64,000 nucleotides of DNA from Candidatus Methylophosphatis haderslevensis. GTDB taxonomy: Bacteria > Pseudomonadota > Gammaproteobacteria > Burkholderiales > Rhodocyclaceae. The translations under genes and the position numbers were made by a program. Each line of letters starts with the position of its first letter. The first letter of the stretch is position 1. The DNA lies in contig JADJSA010000002.1 in NCBI GenBank assembly GCA_016711925.1, positions 62,001-126,000 of the forward strand, given 5' to 3'. Shown in pieces: positions 1 to 6,648 of the stretch. The notes beneath the pieces were generated by a model that worked only from the letters and a program-made list of their open reading frames with translations, was not told the origin of the DNA and ran no database searches.

Positions 1-450
1 CAGTTCCTGCCGTCGAGCTGGCGCAAGTACGCGGTGGATTTCGACGGCGACGGCAGCATCGACCTGTTCGCCAGCCCGACCGACGCGATCGGCAGCGTCG
101 CGCGCTTCCTCAACGAGCACGGCTGGGCGGCCGGCGCCCCGGTCGCCCAGCGGGTGAGCGCCATCGACGGCGACATCAAGGCGCTGCTCGACGCCGGTAT
201 CGAACCCCTGCTCAACACCAACGAGGCCGACTCGCTCGGCGTGCGCACGGCCACACCCGCACCGCCGGCCACCCGCTACGCGCTGATCGATCTGGTGACG
301 CCGGACGAGCCAACCGAATACTGGCTGGGATTCCAGAATTTCTACGTCATCACCCGCTACAACCGCAGCAGCTTCTACGCGATGTCGGTCTACCAGCTCG
401 GCGAGGCGCTGCGCAACGCCTGGGAATCGCGCCTGCGCGCCGGCCGTTAG
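1..450 (+). CDS. mltB: Lytic murein transglycosylase B, C-terminal part (5' end outside window)
   Basis: The frame is open from base 1 and ends in TAG, giving 149 residues. The visible part matches the C-terminal half of the MltB/Slt35 family: QFLPSSWRKYA, then the DFDGDGSIDLF stretch that resembles the EF-hand-like calcium site of Slt35, then a fairly conserved end with YWLGFQNFYVITRYNRS. Family members are lipoproteins or periplasmic enzymes that cleave the MurNAc-GlcNAc bond of peptidoglycan and form 1,6-anhydro ends. The catalytic Glu and any signal peptide lie upstream of the window. The gene is complete at its 3' end and is followed by a repeat-bearing spacer. Identification rests on remembered family sequence and is strong for the family. 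Confidence 0.9.
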   Translation, partial: QFLPSSWRKYAVDFDGDGSIDLFASPTDAIGSVARFLNEHGWAAGAPVAQRVSAIDGDIKALLDAGIEPLLNTNEADSLGVRTATPAPPATRYALIDLVTPDEPTEYWLGFQNFYVITRYNRSSFYAMSVYQLGEALRNAWESRLRAGR

Positions 451-504
451 CGCCGGCAGCACCGCCAGGAGCCGCATGAAACGGACGTTTTCGGGCATGC
501 CGCC

Positions 505-580
505 CTGACAGGCCCGTGGAATGGCGCGCTCCCGGCACCCCTGCCGTAGATCGCCATTCCATGCCGCCCGCAGGCCGGCT
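505..580. repeat. Dispersed intergenic repeat, copy 1
   Basis: An imperfect inverted repeat with arms GGAATGGCG (518-526) and CGCCATTCC (552-560), followed by a GCAGGCCGG tail. The same arms and tail recur at 40394-40464 and 44863-44933, and related blocks occur at 2441-2557, 5641-5760 and 24156-24273. All copies lie between genes. The arms could fold as a hairpin in RNA or single-stranded DNA. Confidence 0.65.
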
Positions 581-699
581 CACCGGGGAAAACCAGCGCG
601 TTGTCCGGCTTGCGGACGCGCGTTCAAACGGCCGGAATCAGGTGCGCGACTGCACAGAGTCGGGGACGGGAAAGGCGATGACTGATCCTGCCAATCCAC

Positions 700-960
700 T
701 GCTGAAATCTTTCCTGGTACCCGCAACAATTGCTCGACCATGTCCAGTTCGCTGGTTATGATCCTTCACGACCAACCGGATAACCCACTCCACATAGGCC
801 TGCCCGGTCCGCAAAGCGAATGTTTCGGGCGAGCTTTCCCGTACACCAAGTCAAGCAGGCGGGGCGACGAAAACGAGCGGGACGATGAATTCAGATCATC
901 CATCTTCAGGTCCTCCTGAATTTGGACAACCCACCGATGGAGAGAGGATTTCATGAGCAA
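700..960 (-). pseudogene. Remnant of integron-type tyrosine recombinase (N-terminal SAM-like region)
   Basis: Reading the minus strand, a 64-codon frame (960 to 766) contains SSPRLLDLV, which resembles the start of the integron integrase core-binding domain. Shifting frame after KHS near position 826 continues as LRTGQAYVEWVIRL. Together these resemble the family pattern PRLLD..R......YS.RTE.AYV.WI.R.I. Nothing recognisable follows, and the catalytic Arg-His-Arg-Tyr domain is absent, so this can only be a dead fragment. The base composition is less GC-rich than the flanks. The 3' limit at 700 is approximate. The match is from memory of the family and is short; chance resemblance is possible but unlikely, because both halves align in order. 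Confidence 0.5.
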
Positions 961-1023
961 CGGCTATTTCATGCAGTCTTCTGTCGGAAAGCTCTTCGTC
1001 AAGTTTAGGCGCCACTCGTTACG

Positions 1024-2079
1024 TCAGGAATCACGATTAGCGCCCGCCGCACCAAGCGCCTCAGCCCGAGAAATCATTCGCTTTACCTCGGACGACGTGT
1101 GAATCGGGACGACCTCCACGTTGGGGTACTTGGATCGAAAGACCCGGAACACTTCATCGGCGAACGCCTGGCCTACCGACGCGATGCCGGCGAAGTCCAA
1201 GACCACGGTCCTGAATCGATCAAATCTTGAAAGCAGTCGCTTTGCCTGGGATCTAGACACCAAGTTGTCGTCGCCGTAGCGCATCAGCTTGACCGGTACG
1301 ACAGTCTTGGTGAATCCGTAGTCGCCATCGGAGGTGAACTTGTCGAATACCTTCTTCGTTGTCCTGGCGGTGTGGTTGTGCAGCACCATCTTCACGAGGG
1401 TGCCTCCACTGGCGGAGCTCGACTGAAGAATCCAGTCCTCAATTTCATCAAACTCATGAGAGAAGAAAACTTCACCCGACGAGATCATGAACTCATCGAA
1501 CATTCGCGATGTAAAGAAAATGCCTTCGCCAGAATGGTTACGAGGATCAGTCGTGAACTTCCCCTTCGCGAGTTCAAGGACTGCATGGTGTTCATCGACG
1601 AGATTCAATGCAGCCTGAATTTTCTTGAAGATTCCGACGCCGTCGTCGCAAATTTCAATCGTTGTGGAGGCGGCAGTCTTGATCAGGGAGAGCGAGACGA
1701 ACCTCGCACCAGAGTGGTCGATCACGTTGTTGAACATCTCCGTGAAACCATAGTGCCAGATGCTCAGTACGTTTTCTGGCAGCTTCCCCAAGAGTTCAGC
1801 GATATCAGTTCGCCACACAGAATCTTCACCAAGATCTGATGCGAGGGGGTACTGCTTGCTCCACTTCACCCGCGGTGCAAGTTGATAGGTCTTGTTCCTG
1901 GTCTGGCCTCCGTCCGTGACAGACCCATCCGCGATCAGCCGCTGCAGATGCTTGTGGACGGCTTGTCGGGAGCACCCAAACTTCGCCGACGTCAGGCGGA
2001 CAATGTCTCGTGGGTGCTCCGCGAGATTTTCAATGATGAACTTGCGAACGAGTTCGCCCCCAGAGCGGACTTTGGTCAT
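1024..2079 (-). CDS. HTH / histidine-kinase-like ATPase / STAS-like (DUF4325) regulatory protein
   Basis: A 351-residue protein from the ATG at 2079; a TTG at 2091 is the alternative. Residues about 8-68 form a winged-helix region with the recognition segment SRQAVHKHLQRL at 37-48. Residues about 100-240 are a GHKL-type ATPase: N-box EMFNNVIDHS (114-123), G1 box DDGVGI (145-150) and GEGIFFTSRMF (184-194). Residues about 255-340 match the DUF4325 STAS-like domain, with LDFAGIASVGQAFADEVFRVF starting at 294. No kinase H-box or membrane segment is present. ATPase plus STAS suggests an anti-sigma or partner-switch role joined to DNA binding in one chain; the target is unknown. Three TTGTCAACC repeats overlap the start region, so self-regulation is likely. 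Composition is less GC-rich than neighbours and an integrase remnant lies just downstream, suggesting acquisition. Confidence 0.75.
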   Translation of the reverse strand: MTKVRSGGELVRKFIIENLAEHPRDIVRLTSAKFGCSRQAVHKHLQRLIADGSVTDGGQTRNKTYQLAPRVKWSKQYPLASDLGEDSVWRTDIAELLGKLPENVLSIWHYGFTEMFNNVIDHSGARFVSLSLIKTAASTTIEICDDGVGIFKKIQAALNLVDEHHAVLELAKGKFTTDPRNHSGEGIFFTSRMFDEFMISSGEVFFSHEFDEIEDWILQSSSASGGTLVKMVLHNHTARTTKKVFDKFTSDGDYGFTKTVVPVKLMRYGDDNLVSRSQAKRLLSRFDRFRTVVLDFAGIASVGQAFADEVFRVFRSKYPNVEVVPIHTSSEVKRMISRAEALGAAGANRDS

Positions 2080-2084
2080 GTCTT

Positions 2085-2136
2085 TTGTCAACCTATCAGG
2101 CGCTGATTGTCAACCCACTCGGCGCGATTGTCAACC
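2085..2136. promoter_or_regulatory. Three direct repeats TTGTCAACC, likely operator of the HTH-ATPase-STAS gene
   Basis: Exact 9-bp repeats TTGTCAACC lie at 2085-2093, 2107-2115 and 2128-2136, with start-to-start distances of 22 and 21 bp (two helical turns). On the gene's own strand each reads GGTTGACAA, which contains a TTGACA -35-like hexamer. The array sits immediately upstream of the ATG at 2079 of a gene that itself encodes an HTH domain. Cooperative self-repression is the natural inference. Confidence 0.6.
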
Positions 2137-2148
2137 CTCGCGATTGAA

Positions 2149-2197
2149 GGGGACTGACCCCAATGGCACTTACTTAAGGGGAGGGTTTTCGTAAGTG
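2149..2197. repeat. Short palindromic element: GGGG-ACTGA-CCCC plus CACTTAC/GTAAGTG arms
   Basis: GGGGACTGACCCC (2149-2161) can form a 4-bp stem, and the arms CACTTAC (2167-2173) and GTAAGTG (2191-2197) can form a second hairpin. From memory, a GGGGTCAGTCCCC signature is frequent beside transposase genes of the Y1/RAYT class in proteobacteria. No such gene is present here, so this would be a solo end or a MITE-like leftover. Nothing else is recognised between here and the repeat at 2441. Confidence 0.4.
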
Positions 2198-2738
2198 ATT
2201 GATTGAAACGGCCGATCCGAAATGGCTGATGCGATGAGTGTAAGGCGGTGCTGCGGAACAAACATCCGTCACCCAAGGAGCCAGCCCCAATGCATCGTAA
2301 AGCCGGAGCGAGTGAGCGGCAACAACGACATGTTCAACGACATATTCGTGAGCGAGTGCGCCACTGCGATGCCCATGGGTCTTTCAACCCGAAACATATG
2401 GGTCAGGTCTCGCATTTCCCGTTCCGCCTGTCGCGCCGGCCGGGAAGCCGCATCCACAGGCCCTCTCCAGGCAAGCCGTGCCAGGATGTCCGATCCATGG
2501 GCCTGTGCAGCTCTACCGGCGGAAGGAGGCCATTCCATGCGGTGTGCGGCTTATGCCGGTGCGCTGACTCTGCCGGCACCCGATCCGAACGGCGCCCGGA
2601 TGCCTGGCACGCATCGGGTTGCGGCGTGGCGAAACAGATCTGTTCCCTCGATCCGCGCCGACCGTTTACCGTCTCCGCGCGCCGCGGACGACGCCGCTCG
2701 CACAACCGGCTGGCCGGATCGGGATTCGCCCACGCGGC
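2198..2738. other. Intergenic stretch without a supportable gene
   Basis: About 540 bases between the accessory pocket and the sugar-transfer cluster. Several overlapping frames are open, but none has a recognisable motif and their composition follows the GC bias. The part from 2198 to about 2400 is less GC-rich, like the preceding accessory gene. The part from 2441 to 2557 belongs to the dispersed repeat family described separately. Confidence 0.5.
2441..2557. repeat. Dispersed intergenic repeat, copy 2 (long type)
   Basis: The block beginning GGAAGCCGCATCCACAGG (2443-2460) and running through TGCCAGGA, ATCCATG and CCATTCCATGCGG is closely similar, with scattered substitutions, to 5641-5760. 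The terminal CCATTCCATGCGG is shared with the shorter copies at 505-580, 40394-40464 and 44863-44933. It lies between genes. Function unknown. Confidence 0.6.
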
Positions 2739-3842
2739 TCATTCGCCGGCCATGCCGTCCTGCTTGCGCCGCGGCCGGAAGATCACGCTCTTTCTCAGGA
2801 TGAAGGAGACGCAGTACATCGACAGGTCGACCGTCATCTTCGACACCACCGCGCTCCATTGCATGAACTGCTGCACCTGGCCGACCATGATCCCGGACAA
2901 CGTGGCGACTAGGCATGCCAGCGCGATGTACTGGGCCGCCTCGCGCGACAGCCGCCGGTTGCCGCCGGTGCGGAAGACGAAGTGGCGATTGCCGAGAAAA
3001 TTGTATGTCCCCGACAGCAGGCGGGCGCAATAGGTGCTCAGGAGAATGCTGTCCGAGAGCGCCAGAAACAGGCTGAACAGGCTGATGTCGATGAGGAACG
3101 AGGAAACCGCCAGAAGCACGTCGCGCAGCAGCACCCAGTAAATGCGCGCCGAATCGATCAGCGGGCGAAAGTGGGAACCGGCGTTGCCGTCGACGTAGAT
3201 CGTCTCGATCGGCTGTTCGACCAGGCGAATCCGCGTCCCCGCAAGCCACACCAGCATCTCCATCTCATACTCGTAGCGATCGCCGGGGATCGCGCACAGT
3301 TCTGGCAGCAGACTGGCGGGGAAGGCGCGCAGGCCGGTCTGGGTGTCCGAGACGCGCAGCGCCGCAAGCGAGCCGAAGATCTTCCGGGTCAGCGTGTTGC
3401 CGAATCTGCTGCGTGCCGGCGCCCGGCTGTCGAACGAGCGAACACCCAGCACGCAGGCCGGCACCGGCTCTGCCAGCAGGCGCATCGCCACCCGCTGCGC
3501 GTCGCTCGCCGTGTGCTGGCCGTCCGCATCGACTGTCACGACAGACGCATGGCCGTGCACGAGAGCATGGGCGAAGCCGGTTTTCAGCGCCACGCCCTTG
3601 CCGCGATTCTGCGGATGCCGCAGCACCGTCGCCCCGGCGTGCCGCACCTGCTCGAATACCGGCGCCGTGCGATTGTCCGAACCGTCGTCGACAACCACGA
3701 CGTGCTCGAATCCGGCGCGGCGCAAATCGTGCACGGTCCGGGCCAGAACCGGCGACGGATCGAATGCAGGAATCACCACGCAACAGCCCGGCAGCCCGGA
3801 TGCCCGCGAACCTGCGATGTTCGGCTCGATCAGGATGTGCAC
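2739..3842 (-). CDS. Family 2 glycosyltransferase fused to a GtrA-like membrane domain
   Basis: 367 residues. The N-terminal part (about 20-230) is a GT-A fold transferase: VVIPAFDPS, VVVVDDGSDNRT and VDADGQH give the nucleotide-sugar site and DxD-like metal ligand, and RNRG-type NRGKGVALKTGF is typical of dolichol/polyprenyl-phosphate sugar synthases. The C-terminal part (about 240-355) has four predicted membrane segments of the GtrA/DPMS_2 family with FLGNRHFVF. Such fusions are thought to make polyprenyl-phosphate sugars at the inner membrane and possibly help flip them. The gene starts inside the end of the upstream membrane-protein gene (13-bp overlap), so the two are probably translated together. 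The sugar cannot be told from sequence. Confidence 0.88.
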   Translation of the reverse strand: MHILIEPNIAGSRASGLPGCCVVIPAFDPSPVLARTVHDLRRAGFEHVVVVDDGSDNRTAPVFEQVRHAGATVLRHPQNRGKGVALKTGFAHALVHGHASVVTVDADGQHTASDAQRVAMRLLAEPVPACVLGVRSFDSRAPARSRFGNTLTRKIFGSLAALRVSDTQTGLRAFPASLLPELCAIPGDRYEYEMEMLVWLAGTRIRLVEQPIETIYVDGNAGSHFRPLIDSARIYWVLLRDVLLAVSSFLIDISLFSLFLALSDSILLSTYCARLLSGTYNFLGNRHFVFRTGGNRRLSREAAQYIALACLVATLSGIMVGQVQQFMQWSAVVSKMTVDLSMYCVSFILRKSVIFRPRRKQDGMAGE

Positions 3843-5566
3843 TCTCCATTTGCCAGTCTGCCGATATCCACCGCATGAATGGCATAGTCATAGCGGTTGG
3901 GCGGCAGCACGCGCGCGGTGAACGGCCCCGGGCAGGCGCGCAGCAATTCGCGCACAACCTGTGCGGCGGGACCGAACGCAACCTTGCCGCCGTCGATGAC
4001 CATCTGCGCGCGAAACCCGACCAGTTGCCGCAGCAGTTCGGCGCGGTCGAAGGGTTGTCGCGCATAATCCGGCCGCCCCACCGACGTGTGGCCGTAGACC
4101 AGGCCATACGCATAGTTGGAGGTCGACCAGACCCGGGTCTGCTGCGCGACGATTGCCGAAAACAGCGCATCGCTCTGGTCGCCGAAATGGGCGCGAAACG
4201 CCTGGCGCGGGCCGTTTGCGAGGTCGACATGATCGCGCCCGGCGATGCCGAAAATGCGCCAGCCAGTCAGCACCAGTGTGGCCACGACTGCCGCGGCAGC
4301 GCCGGCGGCACGCCAGCGCGCCGGTACCGGGTGGAACGCCGGCGCTTGGCGAGGCGGCAGCACACGATCGATTCCGGCGACCAGCAGCAGCCCGGTAACG
4401 CCGACGACATGAATTCCGAGACGAAGATCGTACGCCCCCCAGACAAACCAGCTCAGCAGGGCGGGCGCCAGAAACAGCAGGCACACCCAGCGCAGCACCG
4501 GCTGGGCCGTCGCCAGAGGCACCGCGAGCAACAGCAGCAGGAGAAAGGCAGGTTTGCCGATCAGGTAGTTGCCCGCAGCGAATTGCAGTTGTTCGATCAG
4601 GCTGCGCGAGCCGAGCGATCGGGTCAGGACGCCCTGGTTGTTTTCGAAGCCGGCACCGATCACCAGCGGCCACAGCAGACACGCCGCCGCCACCACGGCG
4701 CCGACAATTGCGGCCCGCCGCGGCCAGCCGAGACGCCAGACGCCCAGCGCCATGACAAGCGGGAAAGAGAAGCAGCCCCAGATCAGTGCCGGTTGCTTGG
4801 TGTATGCGGCCGCGATCGCCGTCAGCGCGGCGCCGGCCAGGGGCAGCAGCCGCTGCGGATCGGCCGCGTGGCGGATGGTCAGCGCCACCGAGACCATCAG
4901 CAGCGCGGCCATCGGCGGATCGGCCAGGCCGACCGGAAATTCCCGGCGCAGTCCGATCGGAAACCAAAGCAGCGCCATCGCGACGGTTGCGGCGAGCGCA
5001 CTTGCGCCGCGCGACAGCCGGGAAACGTGGAACATGGCGGCGAAAAACAGCAGCGTGCTCAGGGCGATGGTCAGCCTGGCCAACGACTGTAGCTCGAATC
5101 CGCCGAGTGCCCCGTAGACCGACGCGATCCACAGAGAAAAACCCTGCGGATAGGGCGCGCTCGTGTAATGGAAATCGGGCGCGAAGCCGACAAAATGCTG
5201 GATCGCCCACATGTTCCAGCTGTAGATCTCGTCGTCTTCCGAGAAAGCGCTGGTGGCAAGGCGCACGGCGCTGTAGCCGAAAAACAGGATCGGCGCCGCC
5301 GCCGCAAGCAAGGCGGCTGCAGACGGTGCCTTCAGCGCGCGGTCGACCAGAGCGCCGATCAGCGCGATGCCGCCGGCGAGTTGCAGCGCCCAGGCGAGAC
5401 CGAGAATCAGGCGCACCGGCGGCGACCCCGACCGGTGCAGCGCAGCCACCAGCATGGCAAGCGCGATGCCGCCGACGATCAGCAGCAGCGAGACGTCGAC
5501 CGGGTCGCTGTCGGTTCGCGCGGAATGAGCGGAGAAAAGCGTCAGGGGCACGGAAGGTCCGCTCAT
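3830..5566 (-). CDS. Polytopic membrane protein, probable GT-C type glycosyltransferase
   Basis: 578 residues with about ten to twelve hydrophobic segments and a C-terminal soluble region of roughly 150 residues. SEDDEIYSWNMWA, between the second and third membrane segments, is placed like the acidic metal-binding motif in the first periplasmic loop of GT-C transferases that use polyprenyl-phosphate sugars. No closer family is recognised. It overlaps the downstream GT2-GtrA gene by 13 bp and belongs to the same minus-strand cluster, which supports a role in transferring a lipid-linked sugar to an envelope acceptor on the periplasmic side. The ATG at 5566 is the first in frame and gives a plausible N-terminus. 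Function is inferred, not shown. Confidence 0.65.
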   Translation of the reverse strand: MSGPSVPLTLFSAHSARTDSDPVDVSLLLIVGGIALAMLVAALHRSGSPPVRLILGLAWALQLAGGIALIGALVDRALKAPSAAALLAAAAPILFFGYSAVRLATSAFSEDDEIYSWNMWAIQHFVGFAPDFHYTSAPYPQGFSLWIASVYGALGGFELQSLARLTIALSTLLFFAAMFHVSRLSRGASALAATVAMALLWFPIGLRREFPVGLADPPMAALLMVSVALTIRHAADPQRLLPLAGAALTAIAAAYTKQPALIWGCFSFPLVMALGVWRLGWPRRAAIVGAVVAAACLLWPLVIGAGFENNQGVLTRSLGSRSLIEQLQFAAGNYLIGKPAFLLLLLLAVPLATAQPVLRWVCLLFLAPALLSWFVWGAYDLRLGIHVVGVTGLLLVAGIDRVLPPRQAPAFHPVPARWRAAGAAAAVVATLVLTGWRIFGIAGRDHVDLANGPRQAFRAHFGDQSDALFSAIVAQQTRVWSTSNYAYGLVYGHTSVGRPDYARQPFDRAELLRQLVGFRAQMVIDGGKVAFGPAAQVVRELLRACPGPFTARVLPPNRYDYAIHAVDIGRLANGECTS

Positions 5567-5640
5567 TCATTCTCGCAGTCGTGGAGCCGCAGCAGGCATT
5601 GCCCGTTGCTTGTGCCCGGCATCAACCGCGACTTCACGCC

Positions 5641-5760
5641 TGCCTGGAAGCCGCATCCACAGGACTTCTCCGGGCATGCCATGCCAGGACGCCCTATCCA
5701 TGAGCCTTTGCCGCATGGCCGTCCGCAGACGCCCATTCCATGCGGGTCGCAGGCCATGCC
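5641..5760. repeat. Dispersed intergenic repeat, copy 3 (long type)
   Basis: Closely similar over roughly 110 bases to 2441-2557: shares GGAAGCCGCATCCACAGG, TCTCC.GGCA.GCC, TGCCAGGA and ATCCATG, and ends with CCATTCCATGCGGG and GCAGGCC. It fills most of the spacer between the UbiA-like gene and the membrane-protein gene. Confidence 0.65.
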
Positions 5761-5771
5761 GCAAGGCGGCA

Positions 5772-6648
5772 TCAGAGCGCCCGCTGGCTCAGCAGCCACA
5801 GCGTCAGCAGCAGCCAGCCCAGCCCCGCCGCCACCAGATGCGGATCGCGCATCACCTCGAGCGCCGGATCGCCGCCGCCGCCGCGCCGGTGCAGCAGGAA
5901 CAGGTAGCGGAACATGCCGTAAAGCACAAACGGCACGGTGTAGATCAGCTTGTCGGTGCCATGCAGGCGGACGGTCTCCGGCGCCAGCGTGTACAGGCTG
6001 TAGGCGACCAGCACGCCGCCCGCGGCGACGGTGATCATCTGGTCGAGCAGCGGCGCCGAGTAGTGCTCCAGCACGCGGCGGTGCGAGGCGCTGTCATCCT
6101 GCAGGGCGCCGAGTTCGGCGCGGCGCTTGGCGAAGCCCAGAAACAGGGTCAGCAGCAGACCGGTGAGCAGCAGCCATTGCGAGGGCGCGATGCCGATGCC
6201 CAGCGTGCCGGCGAGGATGCGCAGCATGAAGCCGGCGGCGATCAGGAACACGTCGAGAATGACGACATGCTTGAGGCCGAAGCTGTAACCGATGTTGAGC
6301 AGCACGTAGCCGATGAACACGCCGGGCAGCGCGCCGCCGCCGAAGAAGCCGAGCGCCAGCCCGGAGGCGCCGCAGATCGCCATCAGCGCCAGCGCGGCGC
6401 CGACCGAGACCTTGCCGCTGGCGAGCGGGCGATGGCGTTTTTTCGGATGCGCACGATCCTGCTTGCGGTCGACCAGATCGTTCATCACGTAAACCGCGCT
6501 GGATATCAGGCAGAAGGCGACGAAGGCGGCGAGGGCCAGCATCACTTTGGCCGGATCGTTCCACGCGTGGACCGAACAGCAGGCCGAGAAAGACGAAGCC
6601 GTTCTTGATCCACTGGTGCGGACGCAGCAGCTTGAGCAGCGGCATCAT
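5772..6648 (-). pseudogene. UbiA-family prenyltransferase (decaprenyl-phosphate phosphoribosyltransferase-like), frame broken once
   Basis: Translation from the ATG at 6648 gives MMPLLKLLRPHQWIKNGFVF then LLFG. The rest, HAWNDPAKVMLALAAF through to the stop at 5772, is in a different frame. Removing one C near 6570-6573 restores a single chain of about 291 residues with the family spacing. Conserved features are RPHQWIKN at the start, NDLVDRKQDRAHPKKRHRP (the first aspartate-rich prenyl-diphosphate site) and FAKRRAEL. The family moves a phosphoribosyl or similar group onto a polyprenyl phosphate in the membrane. The ATG overlaps the TGA of the upstream GT39 gene (ATGA), so coupling is likely. 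It may be an intact gene with a sequencing error, or a true recent knock-out. Confidence 0.75.

Noticed and set aside
3413..5092. Long plus-strand frame opposite the two membrane-sugar genes
   Set aside because: Low-complexity Arg/Ala/Gln-rich product typical of an antisense shadow.
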